From assembly GCA_027077805.1 (NCBI GenBank), contig JALWTS010000029.1:1-64000 (forward strand): DNA of 64,000 bases. The letters are read 5' to 3'. The notes beneath the pieces are model-generated. The model ran no database searches. It saw only the letters and a program-made list of their open reading frames with translations, and was not told the origin of the DNA. Of this stretch, positions 36,061 through 44,887 are shown in pieces. The position numbers and the translations under genes are program-made. Source of the stretch: Gammaproteobacteria bacterium. Lineage in GTDB: Bacteria > Pseudomonadota > Gammaproteobacteria > JABHGC01. The stretch's first letter is position 1, and the number at the start of each line of letters is the position of its first letter.

Positions 36061-36430
36061 ACCCTATTTACGCTGGCTGACGCTTTTTATAACCAGTAGT
36101 ACTTTATTGTGTTGTGCCTTACCTGTCTTATTAGTGTCATTGGGTTTTGGGGCAGTGGTTGCCAGTTTAAATTACAACATACCTGGGCTGGTATTTTTAG
36201 CCGAGCATAAACTATGGACACTGAGCTTGTCTGCCTTTCTGCTTATGTTTCTTGCATGGGTGATATGGCGACCTAATCAAAGTTGCCCCGCAAACCCTGA
36301 ATTAGCTGTTCATTGCCAAACGGCCAAACTTTGGAACAAACGAGTATTTTGGCTGAGTGTCGTTATTTGGAGCGTGGGATTTTTCTTTAGCATATTGTTG
36401 TTGCCATTACGGCAATTTTTTAATTTCTAA
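36047..36430 (+). CDS. merT: MerT-like mercuric ion transporter
   Basis: This 127-residue protein has three membrane helices. The first holds the adjacent cysteines LLCCALPVLLVSLGFG, as in MerT, and the loop after helix 2 holds SCPANPELAVHC, matching the second MerT Cys pair. It would take Hg(II) or another soft metal from the periplasmic carrier through the inner membrane. It starts with GTG inside the end of the preceding gene. Whether Hg is the true substrate is uncertain because no merA is adjacent. Confidence 0.78.
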   Translation: MVVDKPYLRWLTLFITSSTLLCCALPVLLVSLGFGAVVASLNYNIPGLVFLAEHKLWTLSLSAFLLMFLAWVIWRPNQSCPANPELAVHCQTAKLWNKRVFWLSVVIWSVGFFFSILLLPLRQFFNF

Positions 36431-36455
36431 TTTCTAATTTTTCAGGAGTGTCAAA

Positions 36456-36761
36456 ATGAAACCAAAAAGTATGTTAGCGATGATTTTGTTTTTTATGGTG
36501 ATAACATCCACTGCCAATGCAAGAACCGTCGAAATTGATGTGTATGGAATGACTTGTGCATTTTGCGTGGATAGTCTGGAACGAAACTTTGGACAAATGA
36601 GACATATCTCCAAAGTGGAAGTCAGTTTGAAAAATAAAAAGATTCGCCTGGAAACCGATAGTGCTTTGCCAACGATTGAAACCATTAAACAGACCGTTTT
36701 AGAGGCAGGATTTACCCCCATAAATGTTGAAGTAATAAGTGATGGGGATGGTAAGAAATAA
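36456..36761 (+). CDS. merP: MerP-like periplasmic metal-binding protein
   Basis: This 101-residue protein has a signal peptide (residues ~1-22, ending ANA) and an HMA domain with the metal site GMTCAFC (Cys at 33 and 36). The fold continues as VEVSLKNKKIRLETD. It would capture Hg(II) or a related metal in the periplasm for the MerT-like carrier. It overlaps the following barrel gene by 23 nt. Confidence 0.82.
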   Translation: MKPKSMLAMILFFMVITSTANARTVEIDVYGMTCAFCVDSLERNFGQMRHISKVEVSLKNKKIRLETDSALPTIETIKQTVLEAGFTPINVEVISDGDGKK

Positions 36762-37473
36762 AATATTGTGGTCAGTATTGGTTTTTCTTAGTTTCGATGT
36801 GATAGACAGTGCTTATAGTATGGGCTTACGTTCATTTGTGGCACTGCCCGTTGAGAAAGAAGGTGTCGTCATAAGGTTGGCATTTGAACAGACAAAAGAC
36901 AATGGGACTGAGAATCTCACCACTAGCATGGCTTATGGTTTAAGCTCTAATCAAACCTTGCTATTGAGTTTACCTTATCGAATATCCCCTGCGGGGGATA
37001 ATCGACAAGGCGATCTATCGGCACTGTATCGTCATATGGCATGGCAACAGGATAAGCCATCCGGTACCAATCGTTTTGGATGGCTCGGAGGTGTGGTTGT
37101 GCCAACAGAGAATGATAGAGACGCGGCTATTCAGGCTGGCTTTGTTTTTACGCATGTAAAAAATCGACATGAAATTGATATGGATGCCTTGTATCAATCA
37201 GGCAGTCATCACCGTTTGGATAGGAGTCGCTATGATATTTCTTGGCAATACCGACTGTTTCCATCGGAATACCCTGAATGGGGGGTTGGTCAAGAATTCA
37301 ATAGTGTATTGGAATTAAACGGTCGTTGGGTTGAGGGAAATAACGTCACACATCAACTGACTATTGGTTTGCAATGGATTCATCAAAAATTGGTGATGGA
37401 GGGGGGCATTGTCCAAGATATCAATAACCATGAAGAAACAAGGGTGATACTAAGCACAAGGTTTCATTTTTAA
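36739..37473 (+). CDS. Outer-membrane beta-barrel protein of the mer-like cluster
   Basis: This up to 244-residue protein has a signal-like start (residues ~5-26) and then alternating strands (VIRLAFEQTKDN, TTSMAYGLSSNQTLLLSLPYRIS, RYDISWQYRLF). It ends in Phe (RVILSTRFHF), as outer-membrane barrels do. Candidate starts are GTG 36739, ATG 36742 and ATG 36748. The family is seen as a putative transporter in similar clusters. A pore that lets metal in or out is plausible; nothing shows which. Confidence 0.7.
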   Translation: MMGMVRNKILWSVLVFLSFDVIDSAYSMGLRSFVALPVEKEGVVIRLAFEQTKDNGTENLTTSMAYGLSSNQTLLLSLPYRISPAGDNRQGDLSALYRHMAWQQDKPSGTNRFGWLGGVVVPTENDRDAAIQAGFVFTHVKNRHEIDMDALYQSGSHHRLDRSRYDISWQYRLFPSEYPEWGVGQEFNSVLELNGRWVEGNNVTHQLTIGLQWIHQKLVMEGGIVQDINNHEETRVILSTRFHF

Positions 37474-37534
37474 TCTAAAAAAAACTATCAACCTGCCATT
37501 GCGAAATGGCTAAAATGTATTTTTATCACATTAT

Positions 37535-37698
37535 GCCTAGCATATTCGGGCTACCACATTCAAATCGTCTTGCCGTTTTAGCCATTTTCCAATCTCTTTT
37601 GCTATAGTCGTATAAAGTTTCAATCATATGCCAACCATATTGTGGTAGATTTTTTGCGATAGTGTTATTAATCGTTTCATTTAAGAATAATCCTCAAC
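37535..37698 (-). pseudogene. Remnant of a class V aminotransferase
   Basis: On the minus strand a frame without start reads GLFLNETINNTIAKNLPQYG, WHMIETLYDYSKRD and AKTARRFECGSPNMLGI, then stops. The end block is typical of class V PLP-dependent aminotransferases (cysteine desulfurase-like enzymes), which continue well beyond it. Only about 50 codons survive, with both ends missing. It faces the small gene at 37711. Confidence 0.6.
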
Positions 37699-37710
37699 AA
37701 GGAGTCTTTA

Positions 37711-37937
37711 ATGTCAAGAAAATCTCACTGGATATTGGGTTTTCTATTGCTAATGATTAGCACTTACCATTTTGCGAAAGGACAAGTATGGCAATCCTTA
37801 GAACAAATGGACGCATTAAAACATAGTGAAAGTTTTTCGTTGTCGAGGTTGAATGTTACAATATCAATAAAGCGAATGATTGGAACCATTTGCCCATTAA
37901 GTTAAAAAATAGGCCGAATAGGCAGGTTTCGGTTTAA
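37711..37937 (+). pseudogene. Small exported protein gene with a probable frameshift
   Basis: A good ribosome site (AAGGAG) and signal peptide (MSRKSHWILGFLLLMISTYHFAKG) start the frame. At the T-run near 37840 the natural-looking sequence moves to another frame: VEVECYNINKANDWNHLPIK and on to a TAA at 37937. Adding one T to the run of five joins both parts into a ~75-residue protein. As it stands, translation ends at 37905 with an unlikely tail. Function not recognised. Confidence 0.5.
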
Positions 37938-37969
37938 ACAGCCGAAACTAAACAAAAAGGAATCTAGTT

Positions 37970-38560
37970 ATGTCATTGATACAAAACAAAGACGGTATGA
38001 CAAGCGAAGAAGATTATTTACTTTGCGAGAAAACGAGTGATATTAAGCATGAATATATTGATGGATATGTTTATGCAATGGCGGGTGCGAGTGAAAATCA
38101 TAATGTCATCACAAGAAATGTATTAGTTGAGATGAGTAATCAACTTAAAAATATTGGCTCATCTTGTAAAACCTTTGCGTCTGATATGAAAGTAAGAGTG
38201 ACAAACAAATTTTTTTATCCTGATGTTATGGTGGTTTGTGATAAAGATGAGAATGATGATATCTATTATGTCAATTCACCAAGAATTATTGTTGAAGTCT
38301 TGTCCGATTCAACTCGAAAGAAAGATACTTCTCAAAAAAGACTACTTTATTTTAATATTCCATCACTTAAAGAGTATGTTCTTATTGAACAAGATATTTG
38401 TCAAATTGAAGTTTTTAGCAGAGATAAGCATTGGGCATCCGATTTTTATTATTTAGGTGAGGAAGTGACGTTTCATTCTATTGGTGTGAGTATTTTGGTA
38501 GAAGATATTTACTACCAAGTAGAAAATCAAAATATCTTTGCGTATTTAGAACAGAAGTAG
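37970..38560 (+). CDS. Uma2-family putative restriction-endonuclease-like protein
   Basis: This 196-residue protein has the DUF820/Uma2 fold: EYIDGYVYAMAGASENHNVI, FYPDVMVVCDKDEN, SPRIIVEVLSDSTRKKD and QKRLLYFNIPSLKEYVLIEQD. The Asp and the Glu-x-Val-like segment make a PD-(D/E)xK-type site. The family is abundant in cyanobacteria and filamentous sulfur bacteria, often near mobile or decayed DNA; its role is not established. There is no partner toxin or methylase beside it. Confidence 0.88.
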   Translation: MSLIQNKDGMTSEEDYLLCEKTSDIKHEYIDGYVYAMAGASENHNVITRNVLVEMSNQLKNIGSSCKTFASDMKVRVTNKFFYPDVMVVCDKDENDDIYYVNSPRIIVEVLSDSTRKKDTSQKRLLYFNIPSLKEYVLIEQDICQIEVFSRDKHWASDFYYLGEEVTFHSIGVSILVEDIYYQVENQNIFAYLEQK

Positions 38561-38676
38561 TGCTTTACTTAAATTCTCATAATCACGATGGGGCAAAAGC
38601 AGCGGCTGAATTGATTTCGGCCATGAAATAAAATTGTAAAGTAATCTAATGTAAAGTAATTTCATTGATTAAGTGA
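38561..38676 (+). other. Spacer with a short gene fragment
   Basis: After the Uma2 gene one frame reads NSHNHDGAKAAAELISAMK and stops at about 38630. It looks like the C-terminal tail of a lost protein. No start or upstream part remains. Confidence 0.3.
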
Positions 38677-38958
38677 ATGGATACCAGCACCCAATCAACC
38701 CATTTAAAACTGAAAGTTATCCCTAATTCCGCCAAATCAGTGATTATTGGCTGGTTAGGTGATGTTTTGAAAGTCAAAGTATCCGCATCCCCTGAAAAAG
38801 GTAAAGCAAATTTCGCAGTGGAAGTATTGATTAGCGAGGCATTAGGCTTATCGAAAGGGGACGTTAAAATTACTTCAGGGCGGACATCTCCAAAAAAAAT
38901 TATTGAAATTCAAGGCTTATCCCAAGAAGAAATTTGTCAACGCTTGCAATTGTCCTAA
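38677..38958 (+). CDS. DUF167 (YggU-like) family protein
   Basis: This 93-residue protein has the family pattern LKLKVIPNSAKSVIIGWLGDVLKVKVSASPEKGKAN in pieces, then FAVEVLISEALGLSKGDVKITSGRTSPKKIIEI. The function is unknown. It usually sits behind yggT, which is absent here. Start at ATG 38677 lacks a clear ribosome site. Confidence 0.9.
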   Translation: MDTSTQSTHLKLKVIPNSAKSVIIGWLGDVLKVKVSASPEKGKANFAVEVLISEALGLSKGDVKITSGRTSPKKIIEIQGLSQEEICQRLQLS

Positions 38959-39028
38959 TCATTATTCTAACATTTAGGAGTTATCAACTATTAATAACTC
39001 CTATTTTATTTAAATGGTCATAAATTAA

Positions 39029-39349
39029 TTACTGTGTCTGAGCCTTATTTTGTTTATTTGAATTAGCATCTGCTTGTCCAATCACTAATATGGAACGATT
39101 TTTATTAACAGTCGCATTGCCAATGCCTTTGACTTTGGTTAAATCATCTAATGATTGAAATGGTCCATGTTTGGCTCGATAAACTACAATGGCTTGAGCT
39201 TTTTTCTCGCCAACGCCTTTCATTTGTTCGGCGAGAACTAAAGCACTTGCGGTATTAACGTTAATGCCACTGGCTAAGGCAAATTGACTAGAAAGACTTA
39301 AGAATAAAGCAATAATAACCGATACGACAGATTTTGATACGATTTTCAT
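39029..39349 (-). CDS. ComEA-like exported helix-hairpin-helix protein
   Basis: This 106-residue protein has a signal peptide (residues ~1-26, ending ALA) and a ComEA-type HhH pair: GINVNTASALVLAEQMKGVGEKKAQAIVVYR and FQSLDDLTKVKGIGNATVNKN. Such proteins bind DNA in the periplasm and can help pull it in during transformation with type IV pili; PilU is encoded elsewhere in the window. The tail is rich in Asn and Gln. Confidence 0.9.
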   Translation of the reverse strand: MKIVSKSVVSVIIALFLSLSSQFALASGINVNTASALVLAEQMKGVGEKKAQAIVVYRAKHGPFQSLDDLTKVKGIGNATVNKNRSILVIGQADANSNKQNKAQTQ

Positions 39350-39630
39350 AAGAGTTCTCCAAAAATAAATATAAAGAGTAAGTAATCGTCAGTGAGTGAT
39401 GTTTAATCATTCTTGCGATTCATTGAGGAATATCTTATCAAATATTTTTTTGCTAGGATGTCGGATAAGGATGAAACGTTTGTAGGAATTTTCGGATAGT
39501 TTTTTGAAGTTTGATTAATCAAAAAAACTGCCGATTCAAAAATCAACATACATAGAACATAGAATAAAATAAAATTTCTTTAAATTATAAGCCGTTTAAG
39601 GTTTTAAGCGAGGGAACTCATCGAAAATTG

Positions 39631-40683
39631 TCAAACCATTGCTTTTAAAATCATCTCAATTTTTTCATGATATTCAATTTTATGAAACCAATCCTGCGGC
39701 CAAACGTTGGCACCATGATAGGCACCAACAAAAGCCCCGGTTAAACAAGCAATAGAATCCGAATCACCACGAGTGACGACGGCACGATTTAATGCGTTGA
39801 GTGGTTGTTCAGGGTAAAGTAAAAAGCATAATAATCCTGTCGCAAAGGCTTCTTCTGCTACCCAACCCTCACCTGTTAATTCACAAGGGTCCGTATTTGA
39901 GGGATAGGGTTTGGTTATAGCCGTTTTAACTTTTTCTAAAATCGCTTCACATTCTTGCCAGCCTCTCGCAATATAGTCTTTGGCCGAAGACGTATAAGAG
40001 CGTTGCCATAAATTGCCTAACCAGTCATAATGGTAATGGTTTTTTTGGGTATTAATATAGTCATTTAAGGTAGCTAATAAGGCAGTTGGGTTAAGTGGGG
40101 CATCTGTGTTTAATAGGGTTTGCATGGTGAAGCAAGTTAAGTCACTGGCGACTAATGCGGTTGGATGACCGTGCGTAAATCCTGCTTGATATTGTGCGAT
40201 GGCGTAGCGATCACTGGGTATTTTAAAATATTTATCGGGAATTAAGGCAATCGGGGTAACTCGCATATTAGCACCACAACCTTTGGATTCTTGTATGGTT
40301 GCCTGTTGCCAAGCAATCGGTTGTTCTAGGTTGGCACAGGCTTTAAGGCAAGTCATGCCAGGTGCCCTCGTATTATCAGGTGAATGAGACCATTCAATAA
40401 AATGTTTTCTAATGCTAGATTCGAGTCGTTGAGGTGTGAAGGTCGTGCCATTGCCGTTACGCTTATTATTTTGTTGAATAACACTTAGCATGGCATCGGC
40501 AAGGGCTAAACTCATTTGAGTATCATCCGTGACGTAGGCAATCTCACCTTCTAAATTTTCGGGCCCATTGGGGGGATAATTATTCAAAATATTTTCTACG
40601 GTACTGAATTCTACGAGTCCACCTAAGGCATCTCCAAATGCGGCACCATAAAAACAACCATTCATCTTATCGGCAAAATTCAC
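39631..40683 (-). CDS. ADP-ribosylglycohydrolase-family protein
   Basis: This 350-residue protein has the DraG-type motifs FYGAAFGDALGGLVEF, YVTDDTQMSLALADAML and the C-terminal RGDSDSIACLTGAFVGAYHGANVWP, which together hold a two-metal site. It would remove ADP-ribose from proteins or small molecules. I start at GTG 40683, which has GAAGGGGAAGA just upstream; a TTG at 40731 would give 366 residues with poor support. No ADP-ribosyltransferase is next to it. Confidence 0.85.
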   Translation of the reverse strand: MNFADKMNGCFYGAAFGDALGGLVEFSTVENILNNYPPNGPENLEGEIAYVTDDTQMSLALADAMLSVIQQNNKRNGNGTTFTPQRLESSIRKHFIEWSHSPDNTRAPGMTCLKACANLEQPIAWQQATIQESKGCGANMRVTPIALIPDKYFKIPSDRYAIAQYQAGFTHGHPTALVASDLTCFTMQTLLNTDAPLNPTALLATLNDYINTQKNHYHYDWLGNLWQRSYTSSAKDYIARGWQECEAILEKVKTAITKPYPSNTDPCELTGEGWVAEEAFATGLLCFLLYPEQPLNALNRAVVTRGDSDSIACLTGAFVGAYHGANVWPQDWFHKIEYHEKIEMILKAMV

Positions 40684-40824
40684 TGTCTTCCCCTTCAACT
40701 TGCTTATTAAAATTCGAGTTGTTCCCGTCAATATTTCAATTTTAACGGTTATTATTAATGATTATATGATATGGATTGCTTGTGAGTGAGATGGTAATAG
40801 GCTTTCATGATATATTTAATTAGT

Positions 40825-41313
40825 TTAATTAACGGTTTGCGTATCAACTTTAATGGTTTCAATGGCTTCTTTAGGCGAAATGCCAGCAAAAGATATTGAC
40901 ATCATGCCTGGATAATATTTATCCATCGCCATAATACTGCCACTAATAAAGTTATCAATCATCACATGTGATAAATAACTGCCTTCAATATCAATACCGA
41001 TTTTATATCGAACTTCACCATCATCCATATCCATTTCAAAATTACCCACACCTAAGCCATAGTTAATACGAGTTAAATATTCCGCAATATCTTTTCTACG
41101 ATTTTCAGGAATATTATTAGGCGAGATCACATAAAGAATAAATAAATCTTTTTCTTCTTTCGCAATAAATAACAAACGAAATGAAGCATTTTCACCTTTT
41201 ACGCCACATTGAATCACATCCATCTCATCCAATTTTTCAAAATGCCATTCGTTATCGACCAAATAAGCCTCAACTGTTGTCAAAATGTCTTCAGGTTTAT
41301 TGGTATTTTCCAT
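40825..41313 (-). CDS. YbjN-domain protein
   Basis: This 162-residue acidic protein has the YbjN/T3SS-chaperone-like fold: VEAYLVDNEWHFEKLDEMDVIQCGVKG, FILYVISPNNIPENRRKDIAEYLTRINYGLGVGNFEMD in pieces, and IDNFISGSIMAMDKYYPGMM. Such proteins are cytosolic; the role is unknown beyond a link to stress and chaperone-like binding. Confidence 0.78.
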   Translation of the reverse strand: MENTNKPEDILTTVEAYLVDNEWHFEKLDEMDVIQCGVKGENASFRLLFIAKEEKDLFILYVISPNNIPENRRKDIAEYLTRINYGLGVGNFEMDMDDGEVRYKIGIDIEGSYLSHVMIDNFISGSIMAMDKYYPGMMSISFAGISPKEAIETIKVDTQTVN

Positions 41314-41460
41314 ACTGATCTCCTAAATATTGCGGGTGAAAATAATTTGTTGCGAAATTGAATCCGCTCATTATATTAAATAAACGCTCCGATAGCATTA
41401 ATGACAACAAAAAAATTTAGCTATACTCAAAATGAATATTAATCATTTTTGGGTATATGG

Positions 41461-42074
41461 AGGGGTGTGATGGAATGACAACAAAAGGGAGCAGAGGCAT
41501 TTGTTCCTGTGAATTGGAAAGCCCATCATGAACCTAAAAATTGTTGGTTATCACAAGGCTATGATATTATTGCCGAAAAAACGCTTGCCGTCAATACGAA
41601 CTTTTTAGTTAAACAATTATGAGTTAGCACCATTTCAAGCAACGCAATTACCACTGAATCAAACGATGGCAGTATTGATTGATAGTTCTTATAGCATGAA
41701 TCAAGTCAGTGCTGAATTAACCCAAACCATGCAACAACTGCAAGATGCGATGGCAGGACAAGTGAATTTGGATTTTTTTCAATTAGGTAACAACCCTAAA
41801 GCAATGACCCATTCTTAGAAATGTTAAAACAATGGCAGGATTTAATGCCTGATAATAAAGATTATTTCGCCGTAATATTCGTAACGGATCAAGGTTTTTA
41901 TGACGCAAAAGAAACTATTGAGTTAAATGAATTAAGTTTAGCAAATCACCCGCCATTTTGGTTATTACATTTAGGCGATAAACCCGCTTATGCCCTGAAG
42001 AGTGGGCGTTGTTAATGGTGGTGTTTATTCTAATGAGTAGCAGTTATTTACGCCAGCGGTTGATTAAAACGTGA
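41461..42074 (+). pseudogene. Decayed von Willebrand factor A-domain protein gene
   Basis: Successive frames give one protein broken at least three times. QKGAEAFVPVNWKAHHEPKN runs to a TGA at ~41623. ELAPFQATQLPLNQTMAVLI with the MIDAS motif DSSYSM runs to a TAG at ~41818. MLKQWQDLMPDNKDYFAVIF runs to 42015, and EEWALLMVVFILMSSSYLRQ to 42074. The last piece is a membrane helix. The intact ancestor was a membrane protein with a vWA domain. A large N-terminal part is missing. Confidence 0.7.
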
Positions 42075-42080
42075 ATAAAT

Positions 42081-42569
42081 TTAATCTTCTATCTCCATAT
42101 GTAATAGTTGTTTTATCGTTTCAGCAACGTTTGCTATTTGCGTTCGAGTGAGTAATTGACTCCTATGTTCAACCCCATAACTATCCGTCATCACTAAGCG
42201 ATAACGCACACCTGTTTTTCTCATCTCACTTAAGGTATGAATAGTGAACGTTTCATCTCTACTAATATAGCGAGTTCTTTCGGGAAAAGCATAGGTAATG
42301 CGAATGGTGTAGTCATTCGTATCTAAGCGATAAAAATAACCCCAACTATCATGGTAAAAATAACGTAAAGAAAGCAAAGCGAATGGTAATACCATTATCA
42401 ATGATGTTTGTTTAGAATAAGTCCCTAATGATGAAAATTCAGCTCGTCGATATTGTTTCGAACTGAGTAGCGAGAAAACCATCACTGAAAGTATCACAAC
42501 TATGGAAGAAAAGAGTATAAAATAAACAAAGTAGTGATGGGTTGGAATCGTTAATATATTGGTTTCCAT
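42081..42569 (-). CDS. Two-helix membrane protein, unknown function
   Basis: This 162-residue protein has two membrane segments (residues ~12-35 and ~57-68) followed by a soluble domain with beta character (RLDTNDYTIRITYAFPERTRYISRDETFTIHTLSEM). It lies tail to tail with the decayed vWA gene. I do not recognise it. The layout resembles small bacterial PH-like or DUF proteins with two helices before a beta domain. Confidence 0.65.
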   Translation of the reverse strand: METNILTIPTHHYFVYFILFSSIVVILSVMVFSLLSSKQYRRAEFSSLGTYSKQTSLIMVLPFALLSLRYFYHDSWGYFYRLDTNDYTIRITYAFPERTRYISRDETFTIHTLSEMRKTGVRYRLVMTDSYGVEHRSQLLTRTQIANVAETIKQLLHMEIED

Positions 42570-42732
42570 CGTTTTTTTATATCAGTACAAAATTTCTTTT
42601 ATGACGACAGGACAAGCATCCGCATCTCCCCATATTTTCAATTAGAAAACTCCTTAGCTTTTAGAAATATGTCGGAATCCTATCACAATAATGGCGCTTA
42701 TCACAAGCCAGTCCGCAAGGCGTGGCATTCGT

Positions 42733-43140
42733 TTAATGCCACTTCACCAACCCCGCAGTCCTAGCTTCTTCATTCGTCAGAATCTTTTCCTCAATCACTC
42801 GCCACACATCATCGGCTTCTTTTTCTAACACAATTAGTAATGGATTTTCATGTTCTTTGCCTTCCTTATCGGTTAAATATTCAATGGCAGTAAATTTAAT
42901 TAGCGAATCAGAATCTGCTTTGACGGCATTGATATAGTATCGTACTGAGCTTACGGTATCATTGGCAAATTGTTGTGTGAGTTGATTCCGCCAGAAATGG
43001 TAATCAATAGAGTCAAAATCGGCCAGACCAAACACTTTCACTTGTTTTGAGATAAGGTTCATATGTGCGTCTAGGTCACGTTTTTCTAAAGTTTCACAAC
43101 AGGCTAATGACCATGCTTGGGCGATTTCGGCGGGATTCAT
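42733..43140 (-). CDS. NTF2-like (SnoaL-type) small protein
   Basis: This 135-residue protein starts MNPAEIAQAWSLACCETLEK and shows the helix-then-sheet pattern of NTF2-like proteins: DLDAHMNLISKQVKVFGL, then strands with NAVKADSDSLIKFTAIEYLTD, ending VWRVIEEKILTNEEARTAGL. No catalytic residue is evident. Probably cytosolic; function unknown. The fold call is inference from pattern only. Confidence 0.6.
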   Translation of the reverse strand: MNPAEIAQAWSLACCETLEKRDLDAHMNLISKQVKVFGLADFDSIDYHFWRNQLTQQFANDTVSSVRYYINAVKADSDSLIKFTAIEYLTDKEGKEHENPLLIVLEKEADDVWRVIEEKILTNEEARTAGLVKWH

Positions 43141-43241
43141 TTATTTTTACCACTGGTTTTCATGATTAGGAAGTTTTTATGTTAGCGAGTATGACTCGCA
43201 CTTGCAAGTGTGGCATTCACAAAAACCATTGGCCACTTCAG

Positions 43242-44342
43242 TTACTCATAATCAGGCACTAACGGCAATTGATTTTCCTGCTTATGTTTGATTTCTAAAA
43301 TCGCTTTTTCTATGGCAATAAAACGTTCGGGTGTGGTCGGATGGGATCGTTTTAGTTGTATGCTTTTGGGATTTTGGATTGCCATTCTACGCCAGAAATT
43401 CGCTACATTATCAATGTGATAACCTGCTAATGCCATAAAATATAAACCCACATAATCGGCTTCTTGTTCAAATTCAACCGAATAGGTCATGGCACCCATC
43501 TGTGAACCAACCCCTGAAAATTGACCTCGGGTATTCACGCCATAATAAGCGGCTGTCATATCTAATACGAAACCAGCAATCCCACCCATAATTGCGTTTT
43601 GTTTTTTCGCCTCAATATGTTTCATCGCATTGTGTGCCAATTCATGGGAGATAATTAATGCGGCTTCTTCATCATTGTTAAAAAATTCCATTAAACCACG
43701 GTACATAACGATATTTTCACCATCGGCATGTGCATTTTTCTCCTCACTGTTTAATAAAACGAATTTATAGTCGCAAATGGCTTTCGGTGTGATTTTAACT
43801 TGGTAGGCTTGTTTATCTCGTCTTACTTTTAAAGTCAAGGCTTGGGCTTGGTTTTGTTTATCTTTAGCGACGTCTGCTATTTTATCCCAGAATTTTTCCA
43901 ATGCTTTTTCACCCATCGGCACATCCCAATCATTTATTGCGATAGGAATATCACCTGCTTGTAAACCAACTTGTTGGGCAGGGGAGTTTGGGGCAACGGC
44001 AATAATTTTTAACACATTGGTGATTTGATATTGGTTTTGCACGGCTTCATACCAATCCTCATTAAAATGATGACGATTCCAAACCATAATGCCAATGTCA
44101 AAACGGGTCTTATCTCCACATAAACTTACCCCATGTTCTAAGATGGGATAAGCCATTCTATAGAAATCCTTTTCCATTTCTACCCAAACCATTGCTGCCA
44201 TTTGCCGTTGCTTTTTCGCTTCAAGTTCTTTCGCCACTGAGGCAATGTCTGGGGCTTTGGTTTTTGGGGAGGCACAACTGAGTAGTAATATGCTGGCAAT
44301 AAAATATAAGATGGATAGTTTTATATGGGAAAGTAATGTCAT
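43242..44342 (-). CDS. M48-family metallopeptidase lipoprotein with PDZ domain
   Basis: This 366-residue protein has a lipoprotein signal (ILLLSCAS, lipid on Cys ~23), a PDZ domain (VLKIIAVAPNSPAQQVGLQAGDIPI, residues ~110-180), and an M48 zinc site HELAH in IISHELAHNAMKH, with a downstream EADYVGL for the third ligand. It probably cleaves misfolded proteins at the inner face of the outer membrane, like BepA or LoiP. The PDZ before the protease domain is less usual and could guide substrates. Confidence 0.9.
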   Translation of the reverse strand: MTLLSHIKLSILYFIASILLLSCASPKTKAPDIASVAKELEAKKQRQMAAMVWVEMEKDFYRMAYPILEHGVSLCGDKTRFDIGIMVWNRHHFNEDWYEAVQNQYQITNVLKIIAVAPNSPAQQVGLQAGDIPIAINDWDVPMGEKALEKFWDKIADVAKDKQNQAQALTLKVRRDKQAYQVKITPKAICDYKFVLLNSEEKNAHADGENIVMYRGLMEFFNNDEEAALIISHELAHNAMKHIEAKKQNAIMGGIAGFVLDMTAAYYGVNTRGQFSGVGSQMGAMTYSVEFEQEADYVGLYFMALAGYHIDNVANFWRRMAIQNPKSIQLKRSHPTTPERFIAIEKAILEIKHKQENQLPLVPDYE

Positions 44343-44450
44343 TGGAATAGCTGGAATAGGTTGACCGAAAGATAGCTTGATAAAGTCGCACTCGGAACAA
44401 GCCGTGCTTTTTATAGGTTATCCAAATCCAAGTGCCTTGGTCTTGTGATA

Positions 44451-44831
44451 TCATTCATTTAGCCATGCGATGGCATCCTCACAACGATCAAAATATTTCA
44501 CTTCTCCAGAGACAAACCAGCGACCAATTTTTGCGGCTATTTTTTGCCAATCTTTGTTTCCATAAATCGCCACTTTTTCAAATTCATTGCCGTGTTTTAA
44601 TCCTAGTTTGAAATCATCCCACGCTGCTCTTAGCTCCCATCCCTCTAATTCGGTGCCATCAATCAGTGCTTTTACTTTTGGCTCTGTCACTTCGGCTAAC
44701 GCGGAATCAATCAAAGGGGTAATGGTTTCATAATCCTCGTGCGTCAGTGTCCCTTGTGCCTTTAGGGAGAGAAAAAATTGGTGATTCGTTCTTTCAATGC
44801 CTATTGATAAACCGTGTCTTTCCTGTTTCAT
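44451..44831 (-). CDS. SpoIIAA-like STAS-related protein
   Basis: This 126-residue protein has the SpoIIAA-like layout: FFLSLKAQGTLTHEDYETIT, VKALIDGTELEGWELRAAWDDFKLGLKHGNEFEKVAIYGNK in pieces and a C-terminal FDRCEDAIAWLNE helix. These proteins are soluble or membrane-edge STAS-like folds of unknown role. It is upstream of the M48 gene, separated by about 110 nt. Confidence 0.85.
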   Translation of the reverse strand: MKQERHGLSIGIERTNHQFFLSLKAQGTLTHEDYETITPLIDSALAEVTEPKVKALIDGTELEGWELRAAWDDFKLGLKHGNEFEKVAIYGNKDWQKIAAKIGRWFVSGEVKYFDRCEDAIAWLNE

Positions 44832-44887
44832 TTTGAATCCTCTTGCTGTTAAATTTATCTTTCTTCGTCATTTTAAGCTCATAAACA

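Noticed and set aside
43183..43215. Short palindromes (GCGAGTatGACTCGC, CACTTGCAAGTG)
   Set aside because: Small, isolated, not placed over a promoter, and likely by chance in a spacer.
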